A stretch of DNA of 64,000 bases from Adiantum capillus-veneris (GCA_014529385.2 CM043966.1:140850211-140914210); one strand, 5' to 3'; shown: positions 47,781 through 59,650, counted from the first letter of the stretch. Made by a program: numbers and translations. The notes: generated by a model from the sequence alone, not told the origin.

Positions 47781-48710
47781 TCCTGTTTTTTGGCCAAAAT
47801 TAGCACTTTTATGATTTTTTTGGTGGCTTTCTTGATATCCAAATTCAATTTTGATTGTGTAAGTGTAATGTATAACATAAAGATAATCTTCCTTGAGTTT
47901 TGGGGGACCTAATATGCTATATAGCATAGTATATGATGATGGTTGAGTTTTTTGATTGCTGAAGAATACGATACATTTTAGAGTAGCAAGTATAACTTTC
48001 TCAATATTGCTAGTTTCTTAGGCCAATTGTGTGTATTTTGTAGGTAGTGTCCATATCTAATCATAGAACACAAACTTGGCTAGATATTGAGTAGTTTCTA
48101 TGGGTTTCTAGAGGTCATAATGCTAAACCCAACTTTTTCATGTTTGTTGTATTTAGCACTTTATCATTGCCTCCAAGGTTCCAATTGTAAGAGATCCATT
48201 ATCCTTTTGACATGCTCCATGGCTCCTTTTGAATCCAGAGGCCCAAAGGGAACTAAGAAAACATGTATATAGTATCTGTATTGAGCATGACTATAGAAAC
48301 TTTGATGATAGGTCCGCAGAATGGAAAAAATGCAACTTTTTTGTACCTATTTTTTTTTGCCCAAAAAAACTTAGTGAGGTAAAATCAACCATATGTTTTG
48401 GTCACCAACCCATTGAAGTTAACCGGGCATTTTATCTCATGTCCTACAAAAATCTCCACTCTTATTTATATGCAATCAACCGTAAGAAATTGTTGTTTTG
48501 GGCAAAATGCACTGGTCCATCAACTTTGGAGGCTTGTAGTGACCAAGGGATGAGAAAAATTACAAGTTTCTCATTTTTTCCATATGTAGTAGTTATTGAA
48601 CTATAAGCTCATGAAAGGATTTTTCAAAATGAGTGGATCTATTATGGTTTTGGAATTTTTTCCCAAAACCCTGAAAGGACACTTTTATGTCCTGTTAGGT
48701 TACCATTCTA

Positions 48711-50591
48711 GTGTTAAGCCCAAAAATCATGTCTACCCTAGATTCAAACGCAGCTTACACAAGCTTGGAGATCCCGATGATAGAGGAATATCCTCCGACA
48801 ATGGATCTTCCAAACTTGCAATTGATAAAGATCCATCTTGTTGAGAGAGTTTGGGTGATTGGTCATGAGAGTGAAGGACTATATAGATACATTGATGACA
48901 ATGAGGTCAATCTTTATAGGTGCTCAGATCCATACCTAGAAGAGATAACGGATTACAAGCTCTTATATGTCCACACATACGGAGTCGACTGCCAATGGAG
49001 ATCTATAGCCGTCGATAAGTATGGACGAGAATACAGAGTTGTAGAAAGCACAAATCCATAGACTGTACTAGAAAGAGGTGGATATTTGGTCAATGAAGGA
49101 CCACAAATGCATCCATCAAACACGAGAATTTCTATAGGAATTCCAAGAAGAGAGCCACCAGGATTCCCTTCAAGAGCGATAACGAAAGAAGGATTGGGAG
49201 AGTCTCTAGTTAGACTTGTAGACAATCGACGAGTTAGACCATCCCAAGTCCAGAAATGGGTAAACATAAAATACTCTGGAGATAAAGATCCGAGAGATCA
49301 CGTAACGGCTTTTGGAAGAGTGATTAGAGCAGAGGAAGTTTCAGATTTTGCGACACAGTTTGCGGGATTTGGATCGACTCTAGAAGATGATGCAGCTACA
49401 TGGTTCGACTCGGTGGAAAAATAGGATTTTGAGACCCTAGATGAGCTGTTTGAGGAGTTTATTGAAGAATTATCGCCAAAAGGCATTGCTCACAACACGG
49501 TCTCACAAATCCATAGATTCAAAGAGAAAGAGGATGAATCAGTACGCAAAGCATCATTACGGCTCAAGAGATATGTTAAGCTCTGTCTGAGAGCGGAATT
49601 ACCTACGCAAGCACAACTGATGCTGATCTTTATCCAGGGAATGAGACATGCGGGCCTTCAGAAGGATCTGCATATGATAAGGAGGATGACGCTAAACGAG
49701 TTGATCAAAGAAGCTCTTTATCTAGTGGATAACTGTGAGGCATACAAAGAAAAGGACTTAAAGAGTCAAGGAGATGACACATCCTCTCAGCACAGTGTTT
49801 CACAGATAAGTGAGTCCATTGCCAAGCCAACAACACCTATTGATCAAGAAAAGCTTATCGACGACTTGGTCAAGAGGTCGATTCCTCTTGTAAGGTCAGA
49901 TTCGAGAGAGCCGAAGTGGTGTGAAATTGAGAGAAAATGGACGAACCATACGGGGGAAGAGTGCTATTATAGCATGGAAAATGCTAGGGAGAGGTATGTA
50001 CAACCTATTCCAGAAGCACCTACTCCACCTAGATACATTACGGGGAATGCGCCAAGACCAGTAGGAGTTTTAAGGCCACAGCTTGTCTTAGGACAACAAC
50101 CTCCGCTGCCAGGTGCTAGAATGCAAGTAGACATGACATACATGCCAATGATGGAAGCATCAAATAAACCAATGCCAGTACCAGCTACAATGTGGTATAG
50201 CAACCAAAGTGAGTACTACCCTTCGGAGCAACAAAATGTGAGAGAAACACATGGAGTGGTGAGGCCGGTACAACCTCCACCTCCTGGGTTTCAGTCAAAA
50301 GAAAGAAGGTATGAAATGGACGAAAGGACATTGCGATTCATTGAAAATAGCGGCTTATCTAGGTCAAAGCTTGCTTATAGCCAAGAGGAAATGCTAAAAG
50401 AATCTCCTCAACCAGAGACAGATTGTCACAAAATTCGTGACAACCACTTGGTCAAACAATGTCCTCGTACGGAGATCACTGAATTAAATGCCTATTGTCT
50501 TGAGTGTGGCATCACTCACTTGATCCCCGATTGCCATAAAAACCCAAACCAAATCAGGAAAATCATGACAAATGTATTAGGGATTGTTTAG
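48711..50591 (+). pseudogene. Element B Gag-like polyprotein
   Basis: One frame with stops only at TAG 49059-49061 and TAG 49422-49424. An N-terminal domain of unknown type (RVWVIGHESEGLYRYIDDNE, AVDKYGREYRVVE) precedes a Gag capsid region (KWVNIKYSGDKDPRDHVTAF, DAATWFDSVE, FEEFIEELSPKGIAHNTV, RFKEKEDESVRKASLRLKRY). It ends with a degenerate knuckle pair, CHKIRDNHLVKQC and CLECGITHLIPDC (CX2CX3HX4C, one residue shorter than usual). The frame opens at a GTG; no clear ATG start is visible. The two stops make it a pseudogene unless read through. Confidence 0.7.
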
Positions 50592-50629
50592 CTACCTAGT
50601 AGCTCAATGAAAATGTCGTACCAGTTCAA

Positions 50630-51082
50630 GTGGTTACGAGAGCACAAGCTCAAAAGAAAGCTGATGAGAATCCAGAGACAAAGAACACGGAAAGTGACAT
50701 GAGTCCAAAGACAGATGATGGAACAAAGACAGACGCACCTAGTCAAAAAACCAAGAGCAAACGAAATAGTTGGAAAGCTAGAAAGACTAGGATGAAAGCA
50801 CACAGGGAACGAGAGCAAAAATCCCTAGCTGAGAAGCTTACCGAAGCTGAGGAGAAGATAAAACAACATGAGGAAAAGGAGGCACCTTCTCTTACACAGA
50901 TGGTTAAACCTCTAGAAGAACCAGCCACAGATGAGAAACCGAGAAGTGCTAGTTCAGGCGGATCTGTGTTGGCAGAGAAGGTTAATGAGACATTAGATGC
51001 CCTCTTGAAATCCTATGAGGTGAGGCTTAAAAACAACCAAACCCAAGAACACAGGTGGATGACTAGAAAAGAAAAGGTTTGA
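50630..51082 (+). CDS. Element B middle ORF, lysine/glutamate-rich
   Basis: A 150-codon open frame in a different phase from the Gag frame, MVTRAQAQKKADENPETKN onward, is dense in K, E and R. A probable coiled coil lies around residues 60-85 (EKLTEAEEKIKQHEEKEAP). It overlaps the next open frame by four bases. No family is recognised. It may be the linker between Gag and protease displaced by a frameshift rather than a separate gene. Confidence 0.45.
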   Translation: MVTRAQAQKKADENPETKNTESDMSPKTDDGTKTDAPSQKTKSKRNSWKARKTRMKAHREREQKSLAEKLTEAEEKIKQHEEKEAPSLTQMVKPLEEPATDEKPRSASSGGSVLAEKVNETLDALLKSYEVRLKNNQTQEHRWMTRKEKV

Positions 51083-53712
51083 AATGTGTTAGAATGATTC
51101 AAACAGCCCAAGCTTTACTAGAACCACCAGTTGCAAAACCTGAGGATGTGATCCGTGTCATGCCTACACAAGTAATCCCACCAAACCAGGAACTAAAAGA
51201 TCCAGATTCTAGTCATGAGCACAGACCAAACCTCAAAGACCCAGCATTAGAACCAAGGATAGTACTGAATACCACGGATAACTCTTCTGAGGGATTTCAC
51301 CAAGCTATACCTGAGGATTGTAAAGAGATAGATGTTCTTGACGAATTGTGGAAACAAGTCAGAGAGGCCAATGAAGCCGATGACCTAAGAAGACTAGTAG
51401 ACAAGATTGGTGATGAACGAGGAATGTTTCTACCACCAATAGAGGAATTTGAGACTAGATCTCAAATGAATATAGACGTGCAATCGTATTGGGGCGACAA
51501 AGGATCTTTACAATCTATGGATAGTCAACCCCATTCGCTAAGAACACTACCGTCCTACATGGGAGAGTACGAGACCAAGTCAGATGTGGTTGCCGTCCCA
51601 TCACAGAGTCTGTCTCCCAACAAGGGCATCGATTCAAAGGGGCTAGTAGATATTCTATCTACCCCAGTCACCTGTACAATAATGTTAGACGAGTTGCTCA
51701 TAATAAGACCAAACATGTGGGCTAATATGGGTAAATGTCTAGAGAAATTTGGTGTAAAAACCCCAATGACTCAAATCGAGGAAGGCATCAAAGAGCTTGA
51801 AATGCCTCAACTAAATACTAGGCCAATGCCATTAAACAAGGTAGGTGAGTATTACAAGGGAGAAGATGGAAACACCACCCTTCCTCTAGAATTCAATGGT
51901 TTAAAAACCATGGCAATCCTTGACATTGGAGGTGGTGTGGCCATTGCAACCAAGGAGGTTTGGAAAAAATGGGGAAAACCTGCCTTGATATCTACACGAA
52001 TGACCCTGCAGCTTGCAGACAGACACAAGGAAAAGCCCCTAGGACTGCTAGAAAAAGTACTTGTTACTTCTTGTGGCATTGAATATGAACACACTTTTGC
52101 TGTTGTTGACTTTGGCAAGAAGAACAACTATGACATCATTCTGGGAAGACCATTCATGCGACAATTGAAAATGGTCCAAGATTGGGGTTATGACCATATA
52201 TACCTCAGACATATGGAAACCATAACAAAGATAAACTTGAGGGACCATAGCTATGGGGATGTGACGAGAACACCGGTTGAGGAGTTTGATTCCGCCACAG
52301 TAGCAGGATCAGAACTTCCAACTTGGTTAGGTAAGCCTAAAGAACTATGGATGTGTGGAGATTCACAATGTGGCAGCTTGAAACTTGAGGAATGTATCCT
52401 AGAGGGGGTTATAGAGGATATGGACTATATCCCAGGACCATTTCCTGAAGAAGAGTTAGAGCCTTTTGGATGGGAACACATCTTGGCTACTCTAGACGTG
52501 TGCGTCGTGGAGGATGCTCCCACAACAAAGTTTTGTGATGAAAATGGCTATGATGTCGTTCCTTATTTTGCAGTGAGTGTAATCAAGGAAAATGAAGAGA
52601 ACCAGACATCAACAAGCTCTCGAAATAAGGAGCAAACAAAGAAATGTGAAGAATCAAAAGATGAAGAAGACGACGAGTTCTATGACTCTGTAGAACACTT
52701 CGAGCTTCCAGAAGATCAACGACCCGGGAATCAATGTCATGGATACATGAATAAAGTGCATCAAAAGTGGATTCCAAAGTCCTCGGTGAAGACACAGCCA
52801 CCACAAGCATCCTCATACATGGCTCCTAATAAGGATGCAAAGACTCAGCTAGGAGGAATATGACCAGAGCAACGAGCTAACAATGCTCTAATAAATGGGC
52901 TAGAAAAGTCCTCCAAGAAACTACCACCCACGAGCAAACAGACAGTAACTTTCCACTACTAGCCAAAAAATCAAGGGAAAGTACAAGAAGTCAACCTTGC
53001 TGAGGATAGTAGCGATAGTGATGAATCTTAAGACATCCCCTATCATCAACTCAGGCCATCACTATCACCAACCCCTTCAGCAACAACCATGACAGGTCAA
53101 AAGAAAAGGACAACAAGTCAAAGCCAAAAAGCTTGACAAATCTGGATACCAAAAAGCCAGATCGGCCAAAAACAGATATGGATCAAGAAGACAAAGATCT
53201 CTAATGACAAATCACAAGATCCAACACCAAAACAAAAACAAGGAAAGCGTGCACGAACGGGTAAGAATATCACAAAGTCGCAAGCTTTCACAACTCAGGT
53301 TTGGGCTCCAAAGAAGTTGATTCAAGCACAAAAAAGTCAGGAATTCATTTGGATTCCAAAACAACCACAGTATCAACTTTCAAAGCCTAAATCCCATCCC
53401 CAACCAAGCGTACAAGGGCTGAAGCAAAGACCACTATTGAACCACACAACAAAAAGGTGGATCCCAAAGAAGTCTCTTCAAAGACAAACGAAGCACGGGC
53501 AAGTATGGGTTCCCAAACGAGAGCCAACAACAAAACAACCAATAATCGCAAAGAAATGGGTCCCAAAGAAGAACAAAAAAACTGATGTCAGTGCATCGCC
53601 GCTTGAATTCTTACAATTCTTCCTACGATTACAGTACAGTTGGAAGAGAGCAAGTCGCTTCAATCAAGCAACGATACAGGAGCTTCAAAGACCATTACAT
53701 TGCTTAGAATAG
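51079..53712 (+). pseudogene. Element B protease and W-x-P-K repeat tail
   Basis: The open frame to TGA at 52861-52863 contains a retropepsin-like domain (AILDIGGGVAIATKEVW; DIILGRPFMRQLKMVQDWG, about 51900-52190), with D-I-G in place of D-S/T-G. An acidic segment follows. The same frame continues past TGA 52861, TAG 52960, TAA 53029 and TGA 53134 to 53712. It carries eight W-centred motifs (KWIPKSS, IWIPKSQ, IWIKK, VWAPKK, IWIPKQ, RWIPKK, VWVPKRE, KWVPKKN). The first ATG is 51094; the upstream opening is TTG. The family's protease would process Gag. The tail is basic and looks intrinsically disordered, perhaps nucleic-acid binding; that is a guess. Confidence 0.65.
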
Positions 53713-55358
53713 GAAGCCTCGCCAACAAATTCCAATAAGCAAACTTCTTATACCCACATCTTGCACAACATGAATCTTTTCCATGCATTGACTGTGTATG
53801 CATAATAGGGCTACATTACAAGGCCTGCATAGGCACAACTTTTAATTGCCCAAGAACAACACATACCCTTTGCGATACCCTCTCATAAAGGATGACTCCA
53901 AATAGGAAGGGGGGAGGCATTCTGAATGCAGACCTAACATTATGACTATTAGAGGGAAATGTTTTGTGAGATGCATTGAATTTTTGCGTTTTATTGTGAT
54001 AATTTTTTGATGAAATTTAGAGTATATGCCCTCATAGTAGTGTTACAGAGGAGTATGGGGACAAAATCCATATATGAGCCCCTAGGGACATGTGTATAGT
54101 GTACATAGCATTTAGATTTCTATTTGAATGATTTTTCTTTTGTTGAGTTGTTTTAAGATTTTCTTTGTTTATTATTAAGAAAAGATTAAAAAAAAACATA
54201 ATCCACATGAAGAAAAGACTGATGAGAGGTATGAGCACTACAAAGAGAAGAAGGTACAGGAAAACGATGAAACTTCACGAAGTATGTCTCAGCAGCCACT
54301 ACAACAGCCGAAGAACTTGTCACAAAGCAGTGTCAACATGCAACCGACAAGTCATACAAGTCAGAGTCGAGTAGCTAAGCCACAAAATGAGTGAGGTGTT
54401 AGTCCCAAAGCTTCAAGTAATATTCTTTGTGGTCTAAGTGTCTTAGCTATTCTAGGTACTGCTCAAGCTGGAAGAGTTGAGCATATTTACGTTGTGTCGC
54501 TCATGTTGGTATAGGTGAGCAAAAGAGTGGAAGTCTAAGTACTTAAGTCTGGTGAAGTGAAGGAGAAGGTCCAAAAGACACTCACGTACTGAGCACAATG
54601 AGATAGAGTGGAGAAACTTCTACATCGACAAAACTTCTTGGAAAGGTGGAAGCTATTGAGACATCTTTTGATGTCACATGTGCTACATTTATTCCTCGAA
54701 ACACCCATCATCTCCTTCTTTCACATTGCATGCTTTTGTTGACAAATTTCTCATATGCATATAGAGTGTCCCATAATTGGCACTTTCATCAGGCACTCTT
54801 TTCGTGTTTCACCCAAGAACTCACCTTTCATGAACATGTACTTCACGTTCAACTGCTCAACTCCAATAAGAGCATATACCAAAGGCATTTTTTTCCCCAC
54901 CGGGTTTTTTCCCTTTGTTCATCCAGGTTTTAGACCCTAATCTAAAGATACCTATCACCATCCTCTTATACATATTCCTTCTACATCAACAATAAGGAAA
55001 TGCTACTCAAATCAATTGACAAATGAATTGGAGCACCAATTTCAGATCATAGCATACTTCTCCTCAATGGCGAGTCGAAGAATGGCCTACAATGAAAAAG
55101 CTGCAGACAACACTAACAACATGATTCCACAGGAACAAAGAAGTCCTCAATGAAGAAGAGCAGACATAAAAGTAATCAGAGGATCTCAAAAGATGAATGG
55201 TTATGATGATAGATGTCCGTTCTAATGGATCATAGTTTTTGTTGTGGTTCGACAAAGTTACAAGCAGTGCAACAGATGAAGCCAAAACGACAGCAAAGAC
55301 CACATCGCCATCGACAATCAGGTCATGTCGAGGACGACATGAATGCGGAAGGGGGGAG
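53713..55358 (+). other. Element B 3' region with A9 tract and polypurine tract
   Basis: 53713-54188 is AT-rich and reads like a 3' untranslated region, ending in nine A (54189-54197). A coding-like stretch resumes after it (PQNE and SPKASS wording), and 54360-54545 resembles R1 3690-3885. The end, GCGGAAGGGGGGAG at 55345-55358, is the polypurine tract, directly before the LTR. Copy A leaves B-like sequence exactly where the A run starts. Confidence 0.6.
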
Positions 55359-56392
55359 TGTTGACTGCTGGGTCAACAACACAACATAACTCAAGTTTCG
55401 TACCAAAGTCTTATCTTTTGTGAGTTATGAAATGCTGCGGATTATGGCTATAAACGTCATTTGTAATGAGTAGTTATTCTAGTTTCAGAAGCCGGGGTGC
55501 AATGGCACTTCCAGATTGTAAATACAAAGCCATTTGACCCTTTCAACCCCATTTTTTTGGTTAAACCTAAGGTAGCCTTAGTATATAAGGTACCTAGGTC
55601 ATTTTCTAAAGGAGACTTTATTCATAATCAAAACTTTAGCACTGCCGTCTACTGTGTGTGAGAGAAAAAGAGAGTGAGTGTGAGCTTTATCCTCTTGCTA
55701 CGCCCGGCTCGCTCAACACATTGGAGATCCGACTGCACCATTGCTGTAGGCTCGAGGAGAGATACACGACAACGCCAAGCATTCCACGCGAGACGAAGCG
55801 CACACGCCGACGCATCTACGAGCTATTTGCCGTTGTAAATGTATCAAATGATGTCTGTTTTCTGTGTGCTAGTAGTCTATAAAATCGTGGCGACATAAGC
55901 TACGCATTGGTACTCATAAATTTTAGTTTCGGGCACTTTCAAAATTCTCCTCTTTCATCCTACGCGTTTTCCATAGATGGGTTTAGAGTGAGGATTTCGA
56001 GTGTAGAAGCTTAGGGACAGGTGTATCCTAGTGAGGGGATGGTGTTCCTTAAGTTTCGTACGAATCTGGCATGATTAGGTGAGTTACCTTTCGTATGTGT
56101 GTATTTCGACTAAAGAAAGCGTTTTTCTTAAGTGGATCCGGAAGAGGCTATTCCGCGATCAAGTGGATATCCAGGAAGCGTGTGTCTTGCCGAGGGTCTG
56201 CGACTAGATAGGTTTAGTTAGGATCTATGGATTAGAGTAGTTGTTGGTGGTCGAGTGATTTGTGAGGTGATAAAAGCGTTTACTAGTCCGTGTGTGTCAG
56301 TGAAGAGTTTTTCTACTCATAGAAGCAAAACCCCATATGATTTGTAGGAGTAGCTTTAGGTAAGTGATCCCATTCTGATCTAGAGCTATTCA
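55359..56392 (+). repeat. Element B 3' LTR
   Basis: It starts TGTTGACTGC right after the purine tract and ends GAGCTATTCA, 1034 bp. Bases 1-461 and 875-1034 recur in copy A. The middle part (462-874) has no second copy in the window and contains a half-palindrome, CATCCTACGCGT, near 55957. A TATATAAGG box is at about 55581. Confidence 0.85.
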
Positions 56393-58169
56393 GCCTTGAG
56401 TCTCAAAAATTGTGCCAAAGCACTTTGCTTTGTATAGGAGGCAATCATTTCCACATTAAAAGAAAACTTAAAATTGTGTATCTTGGTGGCCCGGATGTGG
56501 CAACTTGTCTTGAGTTTGACAAAATAAAACTCACTAGAATTTGGCTCATAGCCATATCTACTACGGAAGAGAATGTCGTTGCACGAGGCATATACAGTCT
56601 CTTAACCTGCTATTAGCATATCCCAAACCTTTGGAAACCATTATGCAAAATGTCAAAAGGGAAGCCATGCTTTACGTAAGTACTCATGGAGTGCTTGTGC
56701 TCATAGCTAATAGATGCTCCCTTGTGTCCAAGTAGAGAAGAATCGACCGTGTCAAAATTTCATAAAGAAAGAAAGCATCATTGTAACATGTAGGATATCT
56801 TGATTGAATATGCTATAATAAGCAAGCTATTGTATCTTATACAAATAACTGAAAGGGTAGATAACCACTAGAGATAATGCAAGAAAATTGATTGACTACT
56901 TAGTATCAAAATCCATCAAACGGGCCTATGAATCTAGTACCTGGAGAGAATGTTTCCGTTGATATTGTCCCATACAATTGAAACATAACTTCTGCAATTT
57001 GGCTTTTTGAAAGTCGACTGTGGAAATTCTCCTCTTTGCCCCCTTGTTGAATAGTAGTTCGATGACTGCCACATGTGTAGATACTGTAGCATGTGGGATG
57101 CACGAGATGATCAACTCTGTAAGGTGATCCACCTTTGTAGCAAGCAATTGGACGCGAACCGCCAACTTTTGAAATCGTTCTTCAAACTTTTGAAAGTCAC
57201 GTTTTGTGACGTATTCTTTATCATCGATTAAATTACTAGTATCCTCCAAAATGTTGAGCACACTTTGAGGAGGAGGAGGAGTAGATGCTCGTGAAGAAAT
57301 TTCAAAGTAAAAAAATTAAATCTCAGAAAGTTACGTATCCAAAAAATCAAATGAGGAATCCATGACGGGTTTCTGTGGTGCTAGAAATAAACAGAAGAAT
57401 ACTAGCAGAATACCTTGATTTCAAATAATGTCGCAACCTTAGTATGCACCGTTGCTATTGATAACTAGCCGTGCTAATTACTCCTTCAAATCATAAATAG
57501 TGATCGAAAGAAACCATAACAAATTCAATTCGATATTGTGAAACTTCTCGTGATCTGCCGGTGGTTGGATATAGCCAAAACCGGTGGTGCTTGATGCTGC
57601 CAAAGCAAAAATTTGAGAGATGTCTGACACCTCAACTCTGTAGACTTGCCGAGTTTGCAAATATAAAGTTAACTAATTTTCCTAAGACACCTTGACTCCA
57701 AGTTCGTAATTTTTTGCACCTCGAACGGTGCTCAACTGAATACCAACGATGAATTGTAGAGGCATTGTGGTGCTACTGTGGGTACCTGCCCTTAATGGAG
57801 TTAAGTCCTAAGGCTCTTAGCCTTAGGAATTTCTTGTGGGATCCCAAAAGCTTCAAGTGAAGTGATGGCGGGCAAAGAGTAGCAAAAGAGAGAGAGAGAG
57901 ATGTCGTTGGTGGGTTGTGTATTGCTCGCCTTGCCTTGTGCTAGGGTCGAGTTTTGCTCCCCTGGGCCTTGCGACCCCGTTGCGCTCTTATTCACGCAAT
58001 TTGTCAAGGGTCGAGTTTCTCCTCTCCTCAATTCAACGGAACCTGCACACAAGATTTCCCCCTTTTTCCTCCTTAAATTCTTTTGCACTTGGCAAGAGAG
58101 GAGATTCACGACCTTTGCATGCACATGCAAAAGCATGAGAGGACCACACCTGCCCCTGGGCATTTTTTA
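56393..58169 (-). other. X internal sequence beside its primer site
   Basis: About 1.8 kb lies between the element B LTR and the X primer site. Minus-strand open stretches at 57261-56926 (FQKFEERFQKLAVRVQLLATKVDHL, coiled-coil-like, then LCFNCMG) and 57660-57478 have no recognised family. They could be the worn start of an X gag, given their position after the primer site. A short GA run lies at 57890-57900. Confidence 0.35.
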
Positions 58170-58181
58170 GCTCTGATACCA
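58170..58181 (-). other. X primer binding site (tRNA-iMet)
   Basis: The plus strand reads GCTCTGATACCA, an exact complement of the initiator-Met primer site, one base from the X 5' LTR. Confidence 0.9.
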
Positions 58182-58182
58182 A

Positions 58183-58325
58183 TATGAAGCCCAGGGAGCT
58201 GCCTTCTAGGATTCACCACCCAACCTCCCATATATATAGCCCTTGTCCTGAATCCCCAATCCACACTGGCAGTCAGCCTCTTGGCCCCGGTTTGTGACCC
58301 CCCTGGGTATGCCCTTGGCATGACA
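58183..58325 (-). repeat. X 5' LTR
   Basis: 143 bp, pairing with 30224-30366. CTCAT follows on the right, where LINE sequence resumes. Confidence 0.8.
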
Positions 58326-58330
58326 CTCAT

Positions 58331-58640
58331 CTCTATGGACAGTACAAATGAGGGACTACAATTCCTCCTTGAATAAGACTTCCACACCTCCTGACCCACA
58401 TCCTCTATACTTTGATCTCACCTCTTGTCTACAAGTAGTGTTCCAACGATACCCTGACACTCTTAGGTAATGTGCTGCCGGGAGTCTAGTGTGTCTCTGA
58501 GTAGAAAATAATGTCTCTTCCTTTGAAGCTATCAATAAAGGTTCCTAGATCTAGCTTCAGTGACCCATTACAATTCCATGTTGCTAGTTTAGGATTTTCC
58601 CATAGGTCTCACACTGTCATGCGTTGTTCTTTTTCCAAAA
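58331..58640 (-). pseudogene. LINE endonuclease N-terminal segment
   Basis: Minus-strand reading gives LATWNCNGSLKLDLGTFIDS, then FKGRDIIFYSETH, TPGSTLPKSVRVSLEHYL and GGIVVPHLYCP. This is the opening of an APE-type endonuclease (W-N-x-N-G, then the E-T/S-H metal-site block). It stops at the X target site and continues at 30223 with DEHAWYMWVKV. Stops are present. Confidence 0.85.
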
Positions 58641-58666
58641 TCACTACTCTCTCTCCTAAGTAAAAA

Positions 58667-59613
58667 TCAAATTTTCCTTTCTCTCTGGTTGCCTTGATCT
58701 CCAACATCTTCTCTTGTCCCATCATTCCCTTTCTTCCCCACTCTCCAAGCCCATGTGTGAGTAGGCTTGGGGATGTTCATTCTCTTCAGAAGTTTCTTGA
58801 CTTCTTCTTCTGTATTGTTAGTGTCTTTGAGACCAGTGACACGTACATGAAGAGATCTCATCTTTCTCTTTTTCTCCTCCTCCAAGGTCAAGTTAATGAT
58901 GGTAGATAGGGGTGTGGTAGTAGACATTCCACCTTTACCTTTCTTTGTAGTCTCAATCTACTTCTCCACTTTGTCCAGCTTCTTCTACATTTGAAAGAGC
59001 CTATTTGCCCATGAAGAAGCTTCTTGTTTTTTTTTTATTTCTCCTCCTCTTTAAGAGTTTTCATATGATCTTTGATAATGTTCAATTCGTTGATCACTTT
59101 GAACTGGTGATCTTTAGTTTTTTTTTTAATTTACTTATGCACTCTGCAAACTTTCTCTTGAGTTCTTCAATCAAGGCATCCTTTTCATTCATACGCTTCT
59201 CCATCTTTGATTTCCAAACTGCAAAGGTGGTGATTACTGCATCCAATTCCTTTCTCCAAATGACTTGTGCTACCTCTATTTCCGCCCTCATCCTTTTCTG
59301 CATTTCTTAACTCAATTTGTTATACCACTAAACTTTGCATGCCTCCTTTGAAAAGTTCTTTTTCCATGTCTTCTCTCATGAGATTGAGTTCAACCCAAAT
59401 CATCATCTGAACCTTTTCATACATGGTTTCATCCTTGATCTTGTTGAGCTTGCCTACTCTCATAGAGTTTGATGATAGCACACTATCCTGCATCGTCTGT
59501 CGGAAGGTGGCCGTCACCTTGGGTGGAGTTCGGTAGTCATCACCCTCTTCATTCATAAGTGGATCCATCTTAGCATACTCCACTAGAAATGGAGATTCTT
59601 GTCCCCATGGCAT
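58667..59613 (-). pseudogene. LINE ORF1, coiled coil and RNA-binding domain
   Basis: From ATG at 59613 (MPWGQESPFLVEYAKMDP) the frame breaks at 59320 and resumes at 59303 with a helical, charged stretch (KMEKRMNEKDALIEELKRKF) typical of an ORF1 coiled coil. After another shift it reads KRKMRSLHVRVTGLKDTNNT, then KKLLKRMNIPKPTHTWAWRV, which resembles the RRM-like and C-terminal domains of L1 ORF1 proteins. ORF1p binds LINE RNA. Two frameshifts inactivate it. Confidence 0.75.
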
Positions 59614-59650
59614 GCATCGATGTATTTACAAACTTTTGATTGCCTTGTGC

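Larger units (their letters stand above)
45036..48700. other. Non-coding region with palindrome array
   Basis: No convincing coding frame is seen. The left 2.1 kb (45036-47200) is a degenerate tandem repeat holding the palindromes listed separately. Next come a two-copy 150-bp duplication (47555-47790) and AT-rich sequence up to the first Gag-like codons near 48711. If copy A is the altered 5' LTR of element B, this whole stretch would be B's leader; but no TGG-type primer site follows 45035. Confidence 0.6.
48701..56392 (+). mobile_element. Element B: gag/protease LTR element without RT or integrase
   Basis: In order it holds a Gag-like region, a lysine-rich middle ORF, a retropepsin-like domain, a W-x-P-K tail, a 3' stretch, a purine tract and a 1034-bp LTR (55359-56392). 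No RT, RNase H or integrase motif is present in any frame. It must therefore be mobilised by another element, if at all. The protease wording ILGRPFMRQLKMVQDW is close to that of Gypsy B (ILGRPWLRAVGAVQDW), suggesting a Tat-like partner. No ordinary 5' LTR is found; the nearest LTR sequence is in copy A. R1 is a second, diverged member. Confidence 0.75.

Noticed and set aside
48087-48606. Open frames at 48087-48272 and 48229-48606 as genes
   Set aside because: They are short, without recognisable motifs, and overlap in different frames in AT-rich sequence upstream of the Gag-like region.
57801-58170. Overlapping open frames on both strands near the X primer site
   Set aside because: The frames shadow each other and contain no family motif; the region is better explained as the X leader.
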